Assembly (NCBI RefSeq): GCF_034190915.1 | Contig: NW_026947493.1 | Location: 46,270,501 to 46,334,500 of the forward strand | Origin: Cavia porcellus | Lineage: Eukaryota; Chordata; Mammalia; Rodentia; Caviidae | Direction of reading: 5' to 3' | Length of the DNA: 64,000 bases | Part shown: piece by piece, positions 18,779 to 28,099 of the stretch | Layout: each line of letters begins with the position of its first letter | How positions within the stretch are numbered: position 1 is the stretch's first letter | The notes under the pieces: generated by a model | Told to the model about the DNA's origin: nothing | The model's input: the letters and a program-made list of their open reading frames with translations, nothing else | The model's database searches: none | Position numbers and translations under genes: made by a program

Positions 18779-18919
18779 ATGTGAAATGTGGTAGAGGACA
18801 GTTCTTTGATTTCCAACAATTGATGCAGGTTCAGTTTTATGACTAATCACCTATATTTCTTGTCCACATCAAAAATCATTATCAGTACATCCCCTTATTG
18901 GTTTGAGGGAGAGTGTTTT

Positions 18920-19120
18920 TTTCTTTTTACATTTTAAAAATTTTAATTGATACATTTTAGATATATATAAGATCACATTCATCAGAGGGGGTTTGAATGA
19001 TAGGTCTTGGTTATTATTATTATTCCCCCCTCCCTTCTTCTGAAGTGCGTGTTTGCCATACACAGTGATTACATTTCCCCTGAAACATAGCACATTTTAA
19101 TTTTTTTCTTCCCTTCCTTC
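18920..19120 (-). mobile_element. LINE-1 3' UTR end
   Basis: TTTTAAAAATTTTAATTGAT, ACATTTTAGATATATATAAG and CACATTCATCA align with the reverse complement of the L1 end at 4330-4420. A C-rich tract (TTCCCCCCTCCCTTC) follows as the complement of the polypurine tract. Confidence 0.55.
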
Positions 19121-19132
19121 ACCCTATCCCTT

Positions 19133-19263
19133 ATTCTTGTTTTGTTTTGTTTTTGAGACATGGTCTTGCAATGTAGCCCAGGCTGGCCTTGAAGTCGCTT
19201 CGATCCTCCTGCCTCAGCCTCCCAAGCCCTGAGACTACAGGTATGTGTCACCACGCCAGGCTC
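19133..19263 (-). mobile_element. B1 SINE
   Basis: GTTTTGTTTTTGAGACATGG to GACTACAGGTATGTGTCACC with a single core segment (no duplication). Confidence 0.85.
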
Positions 19264-19299
19264 CTATCCCATATTCTTAAAATACACTTGTAAAATTTT

Positions 19300-19690
19300 T
19301 CTGAAACCCAGCAGCTGCGTTCCCAGCCTGTCACCTGCCCAAAGGGAAAGCACGTGGGGGAGGGGGAGTCACCCCCTGCAAGCAAGTGGGAGCGGCGGAG
19401 AGTGACACCAGCGGCCAGCTGGCCGAGTGGGGGTCGGCGCCCCTGCGCCTCTAGCTCTCAGCTCCTGTCTTCTTCCGCGTCTCGCAGTGAAGGGACCACA
19501 GGGTCCTGGAACCCTTAGACGGCCATTCCTGTGAACTGGCGTCCAGTAAAACGGGCAGCTCCTGCCGGCTGGTTTCCACTAAAACACCTCGCCAGCAGGG
19601 GGCGCGCCAGGACGCCGACTGTGCTGCATGGTGAAGAAAAATTGCTTCCTTGTTCGTGGGTTTAGGGTTTTGTTTGTTTGTTTTTAGTTT
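19300..19690. promoter_or_regulatory. CpG-rich patch around a CTCF motif
   Basis: GC-rich SINE-free sequence with scattered CpG, centred on the motif at 19590-19608. No transcript can be inferred. Confidence 0.35.
19590..19608 (+). promoter_or_regulatory. Strong CTCF motif
   Basis: CGCCAGCAGGGGGCGCGCC contains the canonical CCAGCAGGGGGCGC core on the plus strand without mismatch. Same orientation as the motif at 16470. Confidence 0.7.
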
Positions 19691-20077
19691 GTGTTGTTGT
19701 TGTTTTCTAACTCAGGATCTAACCCACTGACACACATGCTAGACATCCCTAGCACAAACACTTGCATTTTTAAGGAACCTTTCCTTGCCCTGAAATCGAC
19801 TTTCTTAAAACTTCAGCTCACTGGTCTGATTTCTAACTTCCACCTTCTGTGGCTCAGCGAACCTTGCTCTTCTCCAACACAACTGCAGTGTAAGTCAAGG
19901 CAGTGGGTGTCCCTAGGCCATCCACCCCCAGACTGGCCTGATACCCCAAGCTCCCTGGGAGCCCTTCCCGACTCTCCCCCTGGCCCAGGTAAAGCACAGT
20001 AAAAAGCGCTAGTATTTGCTTCCTCTCCTAAACAGGCCCGCGGAGAAGCTGGATTTATACCTCAGGCAGAGGAAGAG
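19691..20077. other. Unique sequence
   Basis: A 103-codon frame has no recognised domain. Nothing else seen. Confidence 0.35.
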
Positions 20078-20154
20078 CTTAGCCACAGGGCTGAGGGTCC
20101 TCACGGGCAGAGGCTTTCCTAGCTTGCTTGAGGGGTTTGATCCCCAGCAATAGG
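20078..20154 (+). mobile_element. Possible old ID SINE
   Basis: CCTAGCTTGCTTGAGGGGTT and TGATCCCCAGCAATAGG fit the 3' half of an ID. The 5' half is unclear. Confidence 0.45.
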
Positions 20155-20216
20155 AGGGAGGAGAGCTAATGACCACAACTAAATAATTATGACACATGGT
20201 CATCAAAGTTAATCCA

Positions 20217-20345
20217 AGCTGGGCATGGTGGAGCACACCTGTAATCCCAGCATGTCAGAGGCTAAGGCAGGAGGATTGAGGCTACATAAGCGAGTTCAAG
20301 GCCAGCCTGAACTACATAGTAAGACTATCTTAAAAAAAAAATTAT
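20217..20345 (+). mobile_element. B1 SINE
   Basis: AGCTGGGCATGGTGGAGCAC to AGTAAGACTATCTTAAAAAA. The first duplicated segment is partly deleted. Confidence 0.88.
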
Positions 20346-20362
20346 TTAAAACTTATCAGTTG

Positions 20363-20500
20363 TTGCCAGGCATAGTGGTGCTCACCTGTAATCCCAGCAC
20401 TCAACAGGCTGAGGCAGGAAGATCACCATGAGTTCAAGCCAGCCGACACCACACGATGAGTTAGAGGCCACCTTGGGCTGGATGGGGAAATATCTGAATA
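20363..20500 (+). mobile_element. B1 SINE
   Basis: TTGCCAGGCATAGTGGTGCT to GGGCTGGATGGGG. The CTGTCTC end is diverged. Confidence 0.8.
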
Positions 20501-20980
20501 GCCGAAACAGAACAACACACATACACACACCTTCTTTGCTTTTTTCTAGAATTTTACACTGAATACAGTATTTTTAGGTCACAGCTGACCTTTGGTAGCG
20601 GACCCTTCAAAAGCGAGGTTGTGGATAAATAGGGACAGGAATACTTTTGTTCTTATGCATGGTTCCATTTTTGTTTGGTTTGGTTGTTTTTGTTTTTCGG
20701 CCACCACACCGAGCAGTTACCAACCTTCTCGGAGAACCCACGAGCTCTAGAGAAGGGCTGTCACCAGGCTCTCTAGTGTGCAGGGTCTGCACGCTGCTGC
20801 AGCAGGACAGAACCTTCCCCTTCCACTAGCCACCTCTCAGCTCCCCTCTGCAGCTCCGCCTTGCTGTCAGCCTGCATTTAACCAGCTGGCTTGCATTGAG
20901 ATAAAAGGGTTAAATAGCAACTGGCTTGATGGTGGTGATTATTTTACAATGGATACACATAGCACATCCTCAAATTAATC
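20501..20980. other. Unique sequence
   Basis: Short frames of 60-66 codons only. No repeat recognised. Confidence 0.4.
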
Positions 20981-21262
20981 TCAACACTGGGAGGCTGAGG
21001 CAGGAAGATCATAAATTTGAACCCATATCAAAACCTGTTTCAAAATAAAATAAAAAACAGACCAGGTACGGTGGTGCACAGCTGTCATCCCTGCAACTCA
21101 GAAGACTGAGACCAGAGGATTGTCATAAGCTGAGGCCGGCCTGGACTACACAGCAAAACCCTGTCTCAAAAAATTAATTAATTAACTAATTTTAAAAATA
21201 TTTAAAAGGCTGGGAATGTAGTTCAGCTCGAAGGCACTGGATTCAATCTGCAGTATTTTTTT
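20981..21262 (+). mobile_element. B1 inserted in a B1-dID
   Basis: A dID-type left arm lacking its first 30 bp (CAACACTGGGAGGCTGAGGC to TTTCAAAATAAAATAAAAAA) is followed by a B1 (21059-21190, ACCAGGTACGGTGGTGCACA to CCCTGTCTCAAAAAATTAAT). A dID right arm (21208-21262, AGGCTGGGAATGTAGTTCAG) comes last. The order suggests the B1 entered the linker. Confidence 0.65.
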
Positions 21263-21410
21263 TTTAAAGTCAGTATTTGGAGAGCAGCCTGGGCTTCCCA
21301 GTGAGACACTTCCTCAGCCCCCCTGGCCCCCAAGATAAACCTCAAGTCTGGCTAGGGTGTCACTCAGTGGCAGAGTGTGCATTTAGTGTACATAAGTCCC
21401 TGAATCCAAA
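21263..21410 (+). mobile_element. Second degraded B1-dID fragment
   Basis: AGAGCAGCCTGGGCTTCCCA then TCACTCAGTGGCAGAGTGTG and CCCTGAATCC. Both arms partial. Confidence 0.4.
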
Positions 21411-21624
21411 AGGAAAACATTAAGTCGTGTACCTTAAATACATGTAACCGTCAGTTATATCTCAGTAAATCTGAGAAACAAGAAGGAGATGCAAGAGGTG
21501 GAGAAGACCAAGGACACGGGGCTGGAGAAGCCACCACATTGGCCTCAGCAAAACCTGCGACTCCTTTGCCCTCACACACTTTGGTTTCCCTGCAAGTCTT
21601 GTGGTCAGCACAGAAGCACAATCG

Positions 21625-21748
21625 GGCATGGCAGCTGCGAGGCACCTGTAATCCCAGCACTCAGGAGGCTGAGGCAGGAGAATAGCTGTGAGTCTGAGGC
21701 CAGCCTGATCTACACAGTGAGACCCGGTCTCAAAAAACCTAAAAAAAT
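21625..21748 (+). mobile_element. B1 SINE, single core
   Basis: GGCACCTGTAATCCCAGCAC to GACCCGGTCTCAAAAAACCT. Confidence 0.88.
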
Positions 21749-21759
21749 GGGTAGGAAGA

Positions 21760-21845
21760 GGGCCAGGGATATAACTCAGTGGCACAGGTGCCTGCCCAGC
21801 AAATTCAACGGTGGGTGTTTGATCCCCAGTACAATTAAAAAAAAA
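21760..21845 (+). mobile_element. ID SINE
   Basis: GGGCCAGGGATATAACTCAG to TTTGATCCCCAGTACAATTA. The tail grades into (AAG)n at 21846-21880. Confidence 0.85.
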
Positions 21846-21890
21846 GAAAAGAAGAAGAAGAAGAAGGGTGAGAAGAGGAGAAGAAAAATG
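21846..21890. repeat. (GAA)n-rich tract
   Basis: Derived from the ID A tail: AAGAAGAAGAAGAAG with flanking purine sequence. Confidence 0.8.
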
Positions 21891-21907
21891 TAAAGTTTGG
21901 ATTTTAA

Positions 21908-22022
21908 CTTTTTTTTTGAGACAGGATCTCACCCTATAGCATAGGCTGGAGTTGAACTTTCAACAATCTTCCTGCCTCAGCCTCCCAAGTGCTACAATTA
22001 CAGCATGTGCCACCAACCTGGT
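21908..22022 (-). mobile_element. B1 SINE, single core
   Basis: TTTTTTTTGAGACAGGATCT to GCATGTGCCACCAACCTGG. Confidence 0.85.
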
Positions 22023-22650
22023 TTGGGTATAGAATTTCTGGGATACAAGTGACACATGCTCACCAAGGACAAAGAACCCCTTACTCTGTGGTTCTAGAAT
22101 TGACAGCTGAGGCTCCATCTTTGGTAACCCGAGGTTCCTGGGAGCACACTAGATCTTTTCTGAGAATCTGGGTTTCTACAGTCCCGGTCCACCGCCAGGG
22201 GCCGGGTCTGGCCCTCTAGGTCAAGGCAGGGGCAGCCAGCAGGTCCCTGCCGAGCCCAGCATACGTGGGCTGGCGAGGCCGGGAGACTGAGCTAGCGCAT
22301 CTCCTCAGGGGCCCCTTCTCCTGGCCCCAGACACCCACTAGGCCATCAGTGCCCGGCTGGAGTCACCCGAGACAGCAGCACGGTGGAGGGCTGAGCGCAG
22401 AAGCTGCAAGGAGAACCCACTTTCCAGCCCAACCAGGAGGCTCATGGTAAGAGGTCACTTAGAAGAATCGTCTCCTCTCTGTGGAAATGAAAACCAAGTC
22501 AAACCCATGCTGCTGCCTCGGTCAGACCCGAGGTCTCGGCCTCCCTCCCGGAGAGAAGAGGACCGGACACCCCGCCCCCCACCGTCCAGTGGCCCTGCTA
22601 GAGGACAGCACTGCCTTTTGGAGTGGGAAAGGAACTCAAAATGCACTACT
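22023..22650. other. GC-rich unique segment
   Basis: Moderate CpG at 22190-22600. CCACCGCCAGGGGCCGGG at 22190-22207 is a partial CTCF-like match, and CATGGTAAGAGG at 22443-22454 is a donor-like site. No confident exon. Confidence 0.3.
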
Positions 22651-22770
22651 GGCCAGGTGTGGTGGCACAGGCCTATCATCTCAGCACTCTGGGAGGCTGA
22701 GGCAGGAAAAGTTTGAGCCCAACCTGAGCAATTTAGAGAACCAGAACCTATGTCAGAAAAAAACAAAAAC
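22651..22770 (+). mobile_element. B1-dID left arm
   Basis: GGCCAGGTGTGGTGGCACAG to TGAGCAATTTAGAGAACCAG. The right arm is missing and a B1 follows. Confidence 0.8.
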
Positions 22771-22925
22771 AGGCATGATGATGATGCGCACACCTGGAAT
22801 CCCAGCACTTGGGAGGCTGAGGCAAGAGGAATGCTTCGAGTTTGAGGCCACTCTGGCCTACAAAGTGAGTTCAAGACCAGCCTGAACTGTATAGTAAAGC
22901 CCTATCTCAAAAAAAAAAAAAAGTT
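22771..22925 (+). mobile_element. B1 SINE
   Basis: AGGCATGATGATGATGCGCA, duplicated CACTCTGGCCTACAAAG / CCAGCCTGAACTGTATAG, end CCCTATCTC plus A14. Confidence 0.9.
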
Positions 22926-22939
22926 TAAAAAAATACTCC

Positions 22940-23028
22940 TCAAGGTGAGGATTTAGCTCAGGGGCACAAGCACCTGCTTGGCAAGCTCAAGGTCAGGAGT
23001 TCAATCCTTGGGGACAAAAAAAAAAGAA
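22940..23028 (+). mobile_element. ID SINE
   Basis: AAGGTGAGGATTTAGCTCAG to TTCAATCCTTGGGGACAAAA. Confidence 0.85.
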
Positions 23029-23320
23029 CCTCCAAAAAAGATTGGGGATGAAGCTTTGTTCAGATAGCCTGGAGTTAAGCTGGGGCACTGCAGGAAAAAT
23101 AAAAGACTTGCACGTAAGGTAGCAACTCCATAGGAATTGCAGGGAAAACTGGATTGGAGACCACTAGCTTTCAGGGTGTCCTCACCCTTGCTAGGCCCAG
23201 AGGAGAGGAAGCAAGCCTCAAGGAAGATATCTCGAGGTTATCCTACTTTGCTCCTCAGTTCATCAACAAGATTTGAGAGAGAAGGAGCAAATGTTTCTTG
23301 GGAATTAACAGGGAAAGGGT
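23029..23320. other. Unique sequence
   Basis: Nothing recognised. Confidence 0.4.
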
Positions 23321-23321
23321 T

Positions 23322-23487
23322 TTGTTACATGCCTGTAATCTTGGCCCTTTGGGAGGCTGAGGCAGGAGGATTGTAAATTCCACTCCAGCCTGGGCAAGTT
23401 AGCAAGACCCTGTCTGAAAATAAAACATAGAAGGGGCAGAGAATGGGGCTCAGCCTGGGGAAAAGGGGTGGGTGGCATTTGAATCCA
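23322..23487 (+). mobile_element. B1-dID dimeric SINE
   Basis: Left arm TACATGCCTGTAATCTTGGC to ACCCTGTCTGAAAATAAAAC. Right arm GGGGCAGAGAATGGGGCTCA is diverged. Confidence 0.75.
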
Positions 23488-23605
23488 GGCAGTGGGACAG
23501 GGCTATAATTCCACCACTTAGGAGGCTGAGGCAGGAGGATCCTTTGAGCCAAGGAGTTTAAGATCAGTCTGGGGAACACAGCCAGACCCCATCTCCAAAG
23601 GAAAA
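23488..23605 (+). mobile_element. B1-type SINE
   Basis: GGGCTATAATTCCACCACTT to CAGACCCCATCTCCAAAGG. Single core. Confidence 0.75.
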
Positions 23606-23659
23606 AGAGTATTCACTGTAGGCCAAGGAACCAAGAGCCTCAGTGGGGGCAGAAAAGGG

Positions 23660-24065
23660 ACTTGGTCATAGGAAGACGCGGCACCTGCGTTCCAAAGGGG
23701 CTGCTTCTACTCCTCTGCATCTGGGCCTTGCCCCGAATGACCTTGAGCCGCCACATCATCTGCAAATGGGATGACCAAGATCTCTCCCCAGGGGAAGAAG
23801 GTAGGGGACTCCGAACGCGCGGGGGAGCCGCTCAGCGGTCAGCACCCTGGGCGACTGTGAGCTCCTCCGGGGTCGGGGTCGAGGTCAGAGCCCGGAGTAA
23901 GTACCGGGGGGGAGTGTGCGGAGGGAGCGGAGAGGGGTGCTGCCCAGCGATCTGCTTGGACCCGGTACTGGGGAGCAAAGCAGGACGCCGGGGTGGGGGT
24001 TTAGATCGAGGGTGGGGAAGCGCGGGGGAGGCTGGCGTGCACACAGAGGCCTGGGAGCCCGGTTA
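23660..24065. promoter_or_regulatory. CpG-rich patch
   Basis: CpG-dense from 23790 (CCGAACGCGCGGGGGAGCCG) with a donor-like GTAAGTA at 23897-23903. The 134-codon frame has a hydrophobic run near its start (GLLLLLCIWAL) but no recognised domain. The part at 23735-23790 resembles a MIR relic, which argues against coding. Confidence 0.3.
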
Positions 24066-24124
24066 AAGGGACAACTCACAGTACACACTCCTACAGCTTT
24101 TTTGTTTTTAAATAGGCTTTTGTG

Positions 24125-24233
24125 GTGTGTGTTCTGCTGTTTTGAGACAGAGTTGGGTTATGTGTAGCTCAGGCTGGCCTTGAATTTGCAGCAATCCTCC
24201 TGCCTTGACCTCCCAAGTGCCGAGATTACAGAT
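24125..24233 (-). mobile_element. B1 SINE, single core
   Basis: CTGTTTTGAGACAGAGTTGG to GTGCCGAGATTACAG. The element's 5' end is missing. Confidence 0.82.
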
Positions 24234-24284
24234 TTTTAATAGTTCTTATCACCTAAAAATAAACTATGTGTTTATTTTTACTGT

Positions 24285-24393
24285 TTCTTTGTTTTTGTCT
24301 TGTTTATTCGTTTGTTTTTTGAGATAGGGTCCCACAGTGTAGCTCAGGCTGCCCTCAAACTCATGGCGATCCTCCTGCCTCAGTCTCCTGAGA
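24285..24393 (-). mobile_element. B1 SINE fragment
   Basis: TTTTTTGAGATAGGGTCCCA to CTGCCTCAGTCTCCTGAG. The 5' 40 bp of the element are absent. Confidence 0.8.
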
Positions 24394-24537
24394 ATGTCCT
24401 CTTTTTGGAATGCACAGAAATGTTTGCTTCTCCAAATATCTAAAATTGGCACTGCACAGAGGCACAGAGAATGCAGTAAGCACACTGGAGTGACATAGGC
24501 TAAGATGAAGACTTAAAGTTGGCTTTGTTTTGTTTTG

Positions 24538-24566
24538 GTGTGTGTGTGTGTGTGTGTGTGTGTGTG
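24538..24566. repeat. (TG)14 microsatellite
   Basis: Uninterrupted TG run at the end of the dID arm. Confidence 0.95.
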
Positions 24567-24620
24567 GTACTGGGATTTGAACCCAGGACCTTCACACTGA
24601 GCTACATCCATCCCTAGTCT

Positions 24621-24864
24621 TCCTGCCTTCCTGCCTGCCTTTCTCTTTCTTTCCTTGTCTTTCTTCTTCTTCCTCTTCCTCTTCTTCTTCTTCTTCTCCT
24701 TCTCCTTCTCCTTCTCCTTCTCCTTCTTCTTCTTCTTCTTCTTCTTCTCCTTCTTCTTCTTCTTCTTCTTCTTCTTTCTCTCTCTCTGTCTCTCTGTCTC
24801 TCTGTCTCTGTGTCTCTCTGTCTCTCTCTCTCTGTTTCTGTCTCTCTGTCTCTGTCTCTATCTA

Positions 24865-24896
<32 letters not shown>

Positions 24897-24905
24897 TCTG
24901 TCCCA
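24621..24905. repeat. Compound polypyrimidine microsatellite
   Basis: (CTT)n / (CCTTCT)n to about 24775, then (TCTG)n and (TC)n to 24905. The 86-codon Phe/Ser/Leu frame across it is low complexity. Confidence 0.95.
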
Positions 24906-24960
24906 CTTGAGATAGGGTATAGCTAAATTGCCCAGCCTTAGCCTCCCAAAGTTTTGGGAT

Positions 24961-25440
24961 GGGAAGATTTTGAGCAGGAAAATGACAAGATCACATGTTT
25001 TTGTTTGCTATCCGCTTGTTTGGGCGGTGTTGGACATCCACCCCAGGCTGTCACAGGTCTTGGGCAAGCCCTCTACCCTTCAGCTCTACCATCTGCCCAA
25101 TTTAGTTCTGATTGCTTTGGCTATTATGAAAAGACAACCTGAATGAATAACTGGGTGGGTGGGTAGATGGTTGGTTAGATAGGTATGTGGATGGGCAGGA
25201 GGGTGGCCAGAGGCTGGATGGACACCCACATAGCTCCAACTTGGGGAGGACTTTTCCGGTGCTGCTCTGCTGGGATCAGAATGCTGAGCAGTGCACTGTG
25301 GCCTCCCAGACCACCCAAGACTCTCAAGTACCCTGAGCAAGAGCCACGGGCAGGAAAGCAGGGAGACAACTCCCAACAACAGGCAGGGCCTTCCAGCTCC
25401 TCAGAACACGCCAGCCTCACTGAGGCCCAGTGTTACTTGT
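24961..25440. other. Unique sequence with a (GGTT/GGTG)-type repeat
   Basis: 25152-25205 is a diverged GGGT/GGTT/GGAT array. The remainder holds overlapping frames of 60-107 codons without a recognised domain. Confidence 0.45.
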
Positions 25441-25442
25441 TT

Positions 25443-25524
25443 TGTTTTTTGGGTACTAGGGTTGAACTCATGACCTTGCACTTTCCAGGCAGGTGCTTGT
25501 GCCACTGAGCTAAATCCCTGGCCA
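25443..25524 (-). mobile_element. ID SINE
   Basis: GGTACTAGGGTTGAACTCAT to GTGCCACTGAGCTAAATCCC. Confidence 0.9.
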
Positions 25525-25529
25525 CTGTT

Positions 25530-25656
25530 ACTGTTGTTTTGATTTTTTGAGAAAATATCTTGCTACTTAATTCAGACTGGCTTCAAGCTCGTAGTGATCC
25601 TCCTGCCTCAGCCTCCAAGTACTGAGATTACAAGTAGATGCCACCATGCCTGGCTG
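25530..25656 (-). mobile_element. B1 SINE, single core
   Basis: TTTTTTGAGAAAATATCTTG to GATGCCACCATGCCTGGCTG. Confidence 0.87.
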
Positions 25657-25936
25657 AGACCCAGTGTTCCTGCAATACGTGTCTGGTACAAGTCATCAGA
25701 GGGCTGCAGAGAAGCCGGAACAGAACCAGAGCATCATGGGATTCTGGGCACAGAGACATCGCAGACACAGCCCTTGCAAGGGTTCCCTGATGAGGAGCCA
25801 CACTGGAGGGAATTCAAGGGACAGAAACTTGCGTCTACACAGCAGTTTCAGGAAACAGGCCTTGCTCTGTGGTGACAGAGCAGGTATTTTCAGCTAATTT
25901 TTTGATGTTACTATGAGGTTTAAATTAAAGAACCTC
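25657..25936. other. Unique sequence
   Basis: Two overlapping plus-strand frames begin in SINE sequence. No domain seen. Confidence 0.4.
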
Positions 25937-26036
25937 GCTGGGTCTTGTGGAGCTACCTGCAATCCCAGCCCTCAGGAGGCTGAAACAGGAAAGTTGAAGG
26001 CCAGCTTCAGTTACATACTGAGATTGTAAAAAAAAA
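25937..26036 (+). mobile_element. B1 SINE, deleted core
   Basis: GCTGGGTCTTGTGGAGCTAC to CATACTGAGATTGTAAAAAA. Confidence 0.8.
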
Positions 26037-26092
26037 TTAGAGGACATCTTCAGATATTGATAAAGTTAACCGTCATGTAGGGGAATATTTTA

Positions 26093-26228
26093 AGGCCGTG
26101 CAGTGGCACTCACCTTTAATCCTAGCACTTTTAGGAGGCTGAGGCAGGAAGATGCAGAGTTCAAGGTTAGAATGGGCTACACTGCAAATTCAGACCTAGC
26201 CTGAACTATGTATCAAGACTGTGTATCA
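26093..26228 (+). mobile_element. B1 SINE
   Basis: AGGCCGTGCAGTGGCACTCA to CAAGACTGTGTATC with both core segments. Confidence 0.85.
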
Positions 26229-26742
26229 ATTAAATTTTTAAAAAGTCTATTTGTATATGTCCCACAAGAGACATGGGGACATCATCTCCCAGTGTTACTG
26301 CCCAGCACACAGAAGGGGAATTTCTTCTTCGAAGCTACTTGGGGTTTTTCCTTGGCCTTTTAGCTTCTGGTTTCCTCTTGTGGCTTCTCTAATCCCATGC
26401 AAGTGATATTTTACATTTCCTAAAGCCTTTTAAAAGCTGGAAGTTTGGTAAATTAGACAGTATCATCTTTCTCCTTTGGAAGAAGAAACCGCAGGCCTGT
26501 CCTTTACTTAAATCATTTTATGGGCCATTAATTGAATAGATAATGTTTCTCAGCCCAGGCTGAAGGGTCATTTACCATTTTCAACTTGACAACTGCCCTG
26601 GATCACAGACAGCCATGCAGAGGGAGGGCAGCGAACCCAAGCTCATGAGGGCTTGGGACTAGAAAGCGGCATGCATCAGTCTCTTGTTTTGCACTTGTAG
26701 GAATAAGTGAGATGACTACCAAGTTCTTCAGTATAATGTTTT
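26229..26742. other. SINE-free segment, possible conserved element
   Basis: 26430-26600 contains GGTAAATTAGACAG, GGGCCATTAATTGAATAGAT and CAACTTGACAACTGCC, homeodomain- and MEIS-like words. Regulatory role is speculative. Confidence 0.3.
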
Positions 26743-26902
26743 ATTATTTATTTATTTATCTTTTTGAGATGGAGTCTTGCTGTGCAGTTCAGGCTGGCCT
26801 TGGGCTCACTTTGTAGCCCAGGCTGGTCTCAAACTTGCAAACAATTCTTCTGCCTCAACCTCCCAAGTGCTGGGATTATAGGCATGAGCTACTGTGCCTC
26901 AG
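26743..26902 (-). mobile_element. B1 SINE
   Basis: (TTTA)n tail, CTTTTTGAGATGGAGTCTTG to GGGATTATAGGCATGAGCTA, duplication intact. Confidence 0.9.
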
Positions 26903-26953
26903 CTACCTAATAAATATTTTAATTGGAAATTTTCTATATAAAAAAGTCAAACC

Positions 26954-27282
26954 AGGGTTAGGCGTAGTGGTATAGACTAGTAATCCCAGCACACTGAGAG
27001 GCTGATGTAGGAAGATTTCAAGTTTGAGCCCAGCATAGGCAATTTATGGATTTAAATGAATCTGTTTCAAAATAAAAAATAGCCCAGCATGGTGGCACAC
27101 ACCTGTAATCCCAGCACTCAGGAGGCTGAGGCAAGAGGATCCGTGTGAGTTTGAGACCAGCCTGAGCTGCAAAGTGAAATCTGTTTCAAAGAGACAGAAA
27201 GAAAGAAAGAATAAAGAAATAAAGAAGCCCTGGGGTAAAGCTCAGTGTAAAGGCCCTGGTTCAGTCCGCAGCACCAAGTAAA
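26954..27282 (+). mobile_element. B1-dID with a B1 in its linker
   Basis: Left arm GGTTAGGCGTAGTGGTATAG to TCTGTTTCAAAATAAAAAAT (to 27081). A single-core B1 (27082-27222) then precedes the right arm CCCTGGGGTAAAGCTCAGTG (27228-27282). Confidence 0.75.
27082..27222 (+). mobile_element. B1 SINE nested in the B1-dID
   Basis: AGCCCAGCATGGTGGCACAC to AAATCTGTTTCAAAGAGAC with (GAAA)n tail. Younger than its host element. Confidence 0.85.
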
Positions 27283-27303
27283 AGGTCAGGGAGAGGAGGG
27301 GTC

Positions 27304-27500
27304 AAGCTGGGCAATTATGGGCACAATTTCAGGGCCAGTCTGGGCAATATAGTGAGATTCTGTCTCAAAACCAAATTAACAGCCAGGCATGATGGTACAC
27401 ATCTGTAATCCCAGGACTTGGGAGCCTGAGACAGGAGGATCCCTACCTTTGAGGGCCAACCCTGAACTACACAGTAAGACCCTGTCTCAAACAACAAAAT
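27304..27500 (+). mobile_element. B1-dID left-arm remnant followed by B1
   Basis: 27304-27377: AGCTGGGCAATTATGGGCAC to ATTCTGTCTCAAAACC, deleted inside. 27381-27500: AGCCAGGCATGATGGTACAC to GACCCTGTCTCAAACAAC. Confidence 0.8.
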
Positions 27501-28025
27501 AATTTAAATTTAAAAAGCTCTCTGGTGTGAAAGTTTGGTTTAAAAAAATCAGATAATACGTTTTGCTCTTTGAGTCAAGAAATAGGCAAAAGGCCAAAGA
27601 TCTCATATCCCAAATATCTATCCCTTTGCCCTTGAGTGTCTACATTTTTTTTTTAAAAAGCCACTGCAGGCTGTAAATGCTGTCCTGGTCCTGATCCGAG
27701 GGACCCTTGGGTGTCTCCAAGATCAGCTCTGCAAGTAACTGGATCAGAGGAGGGAAAGCGATTTTCACTTTAAAAAAATTTTTTTTTTCAAAGCAAAAAT
27801 GAAGGTGCGTACCACAGTCCTTGCGCTCAGGAGGCTGAGTCATTCCTCATCTCCACTTTGCTGCCTGTCCTGGAGACTGCAGAAACACGACAATCAAGGT
27901 CTCCCTGAAAAGTGACCTCAGTGACTTGATCCCCAAAGGAAGGCAGTTGGTGATGAGCTTACACCTTGGAGAAAGGGTAGATTTTGGTCCCAAATTACCA
28001 TGCTCAAAAGATGAAAGAGTGTTTG
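27501..28025. other. Unique sequence
   Basis: Short minus-strand frames of 67-69 codons without a domain. 27780-27845 may be a tiny SINE remnant (GCGCTCAGGAGGCTGAG). Confidence 0.4.
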
Positions 28026-28092
28026 GGCTGGGGGTGGTAGAGCACTTGCCCAGCATGCACTAAGGTCCTGAGTTCAATCCTCAGCACCAGCA
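28026..28092 (+). mobile_element. ID SINE, older subtype
   Basis: GGGCTGGGGGTGGTAGAGCA to TGAGTTCAATCCTCAGCACC. Confidence 0.75.
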
Positions 28093-28099
28093 GGAAAGG

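Larger units (their letters stand above)
24537..24960 (-). mobile_element. B1-dID with a giant polypyrimidine linker
   Basis: Antisense right arm (GGTACTGGGATTTGAACCCA, CTGAGCTACATCCATCCC, 24566-24620). A linker of about 285 bp of (CTT)n, (TCTG)n and (TC)n separates it from the left arm (TTGAGATAGGGTATAGCTAA, AGCCTCCCAAAGTTTTGGGA, 24906-24960). Typical linkers here are 15-40 bp. A (TG)14 run flanks the right-arm terminus. Confidence 0.7.

Noticed and set aside
23662..24066. 134-codon frame with a signal-peptide-like hydrophobic start
   Set aside because: The surrounding text resembles a MIR relic and then CpG-rich DNA. The hydrophobic run alone does not support a secreted protein, and no homologous domain follows.
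24655..24915. 86-codon Phe/Ser/Leu-rich frame resembling membrane segments
   Set aside because: It is the translation of a (CTT)n/(TC)n microsatellite.
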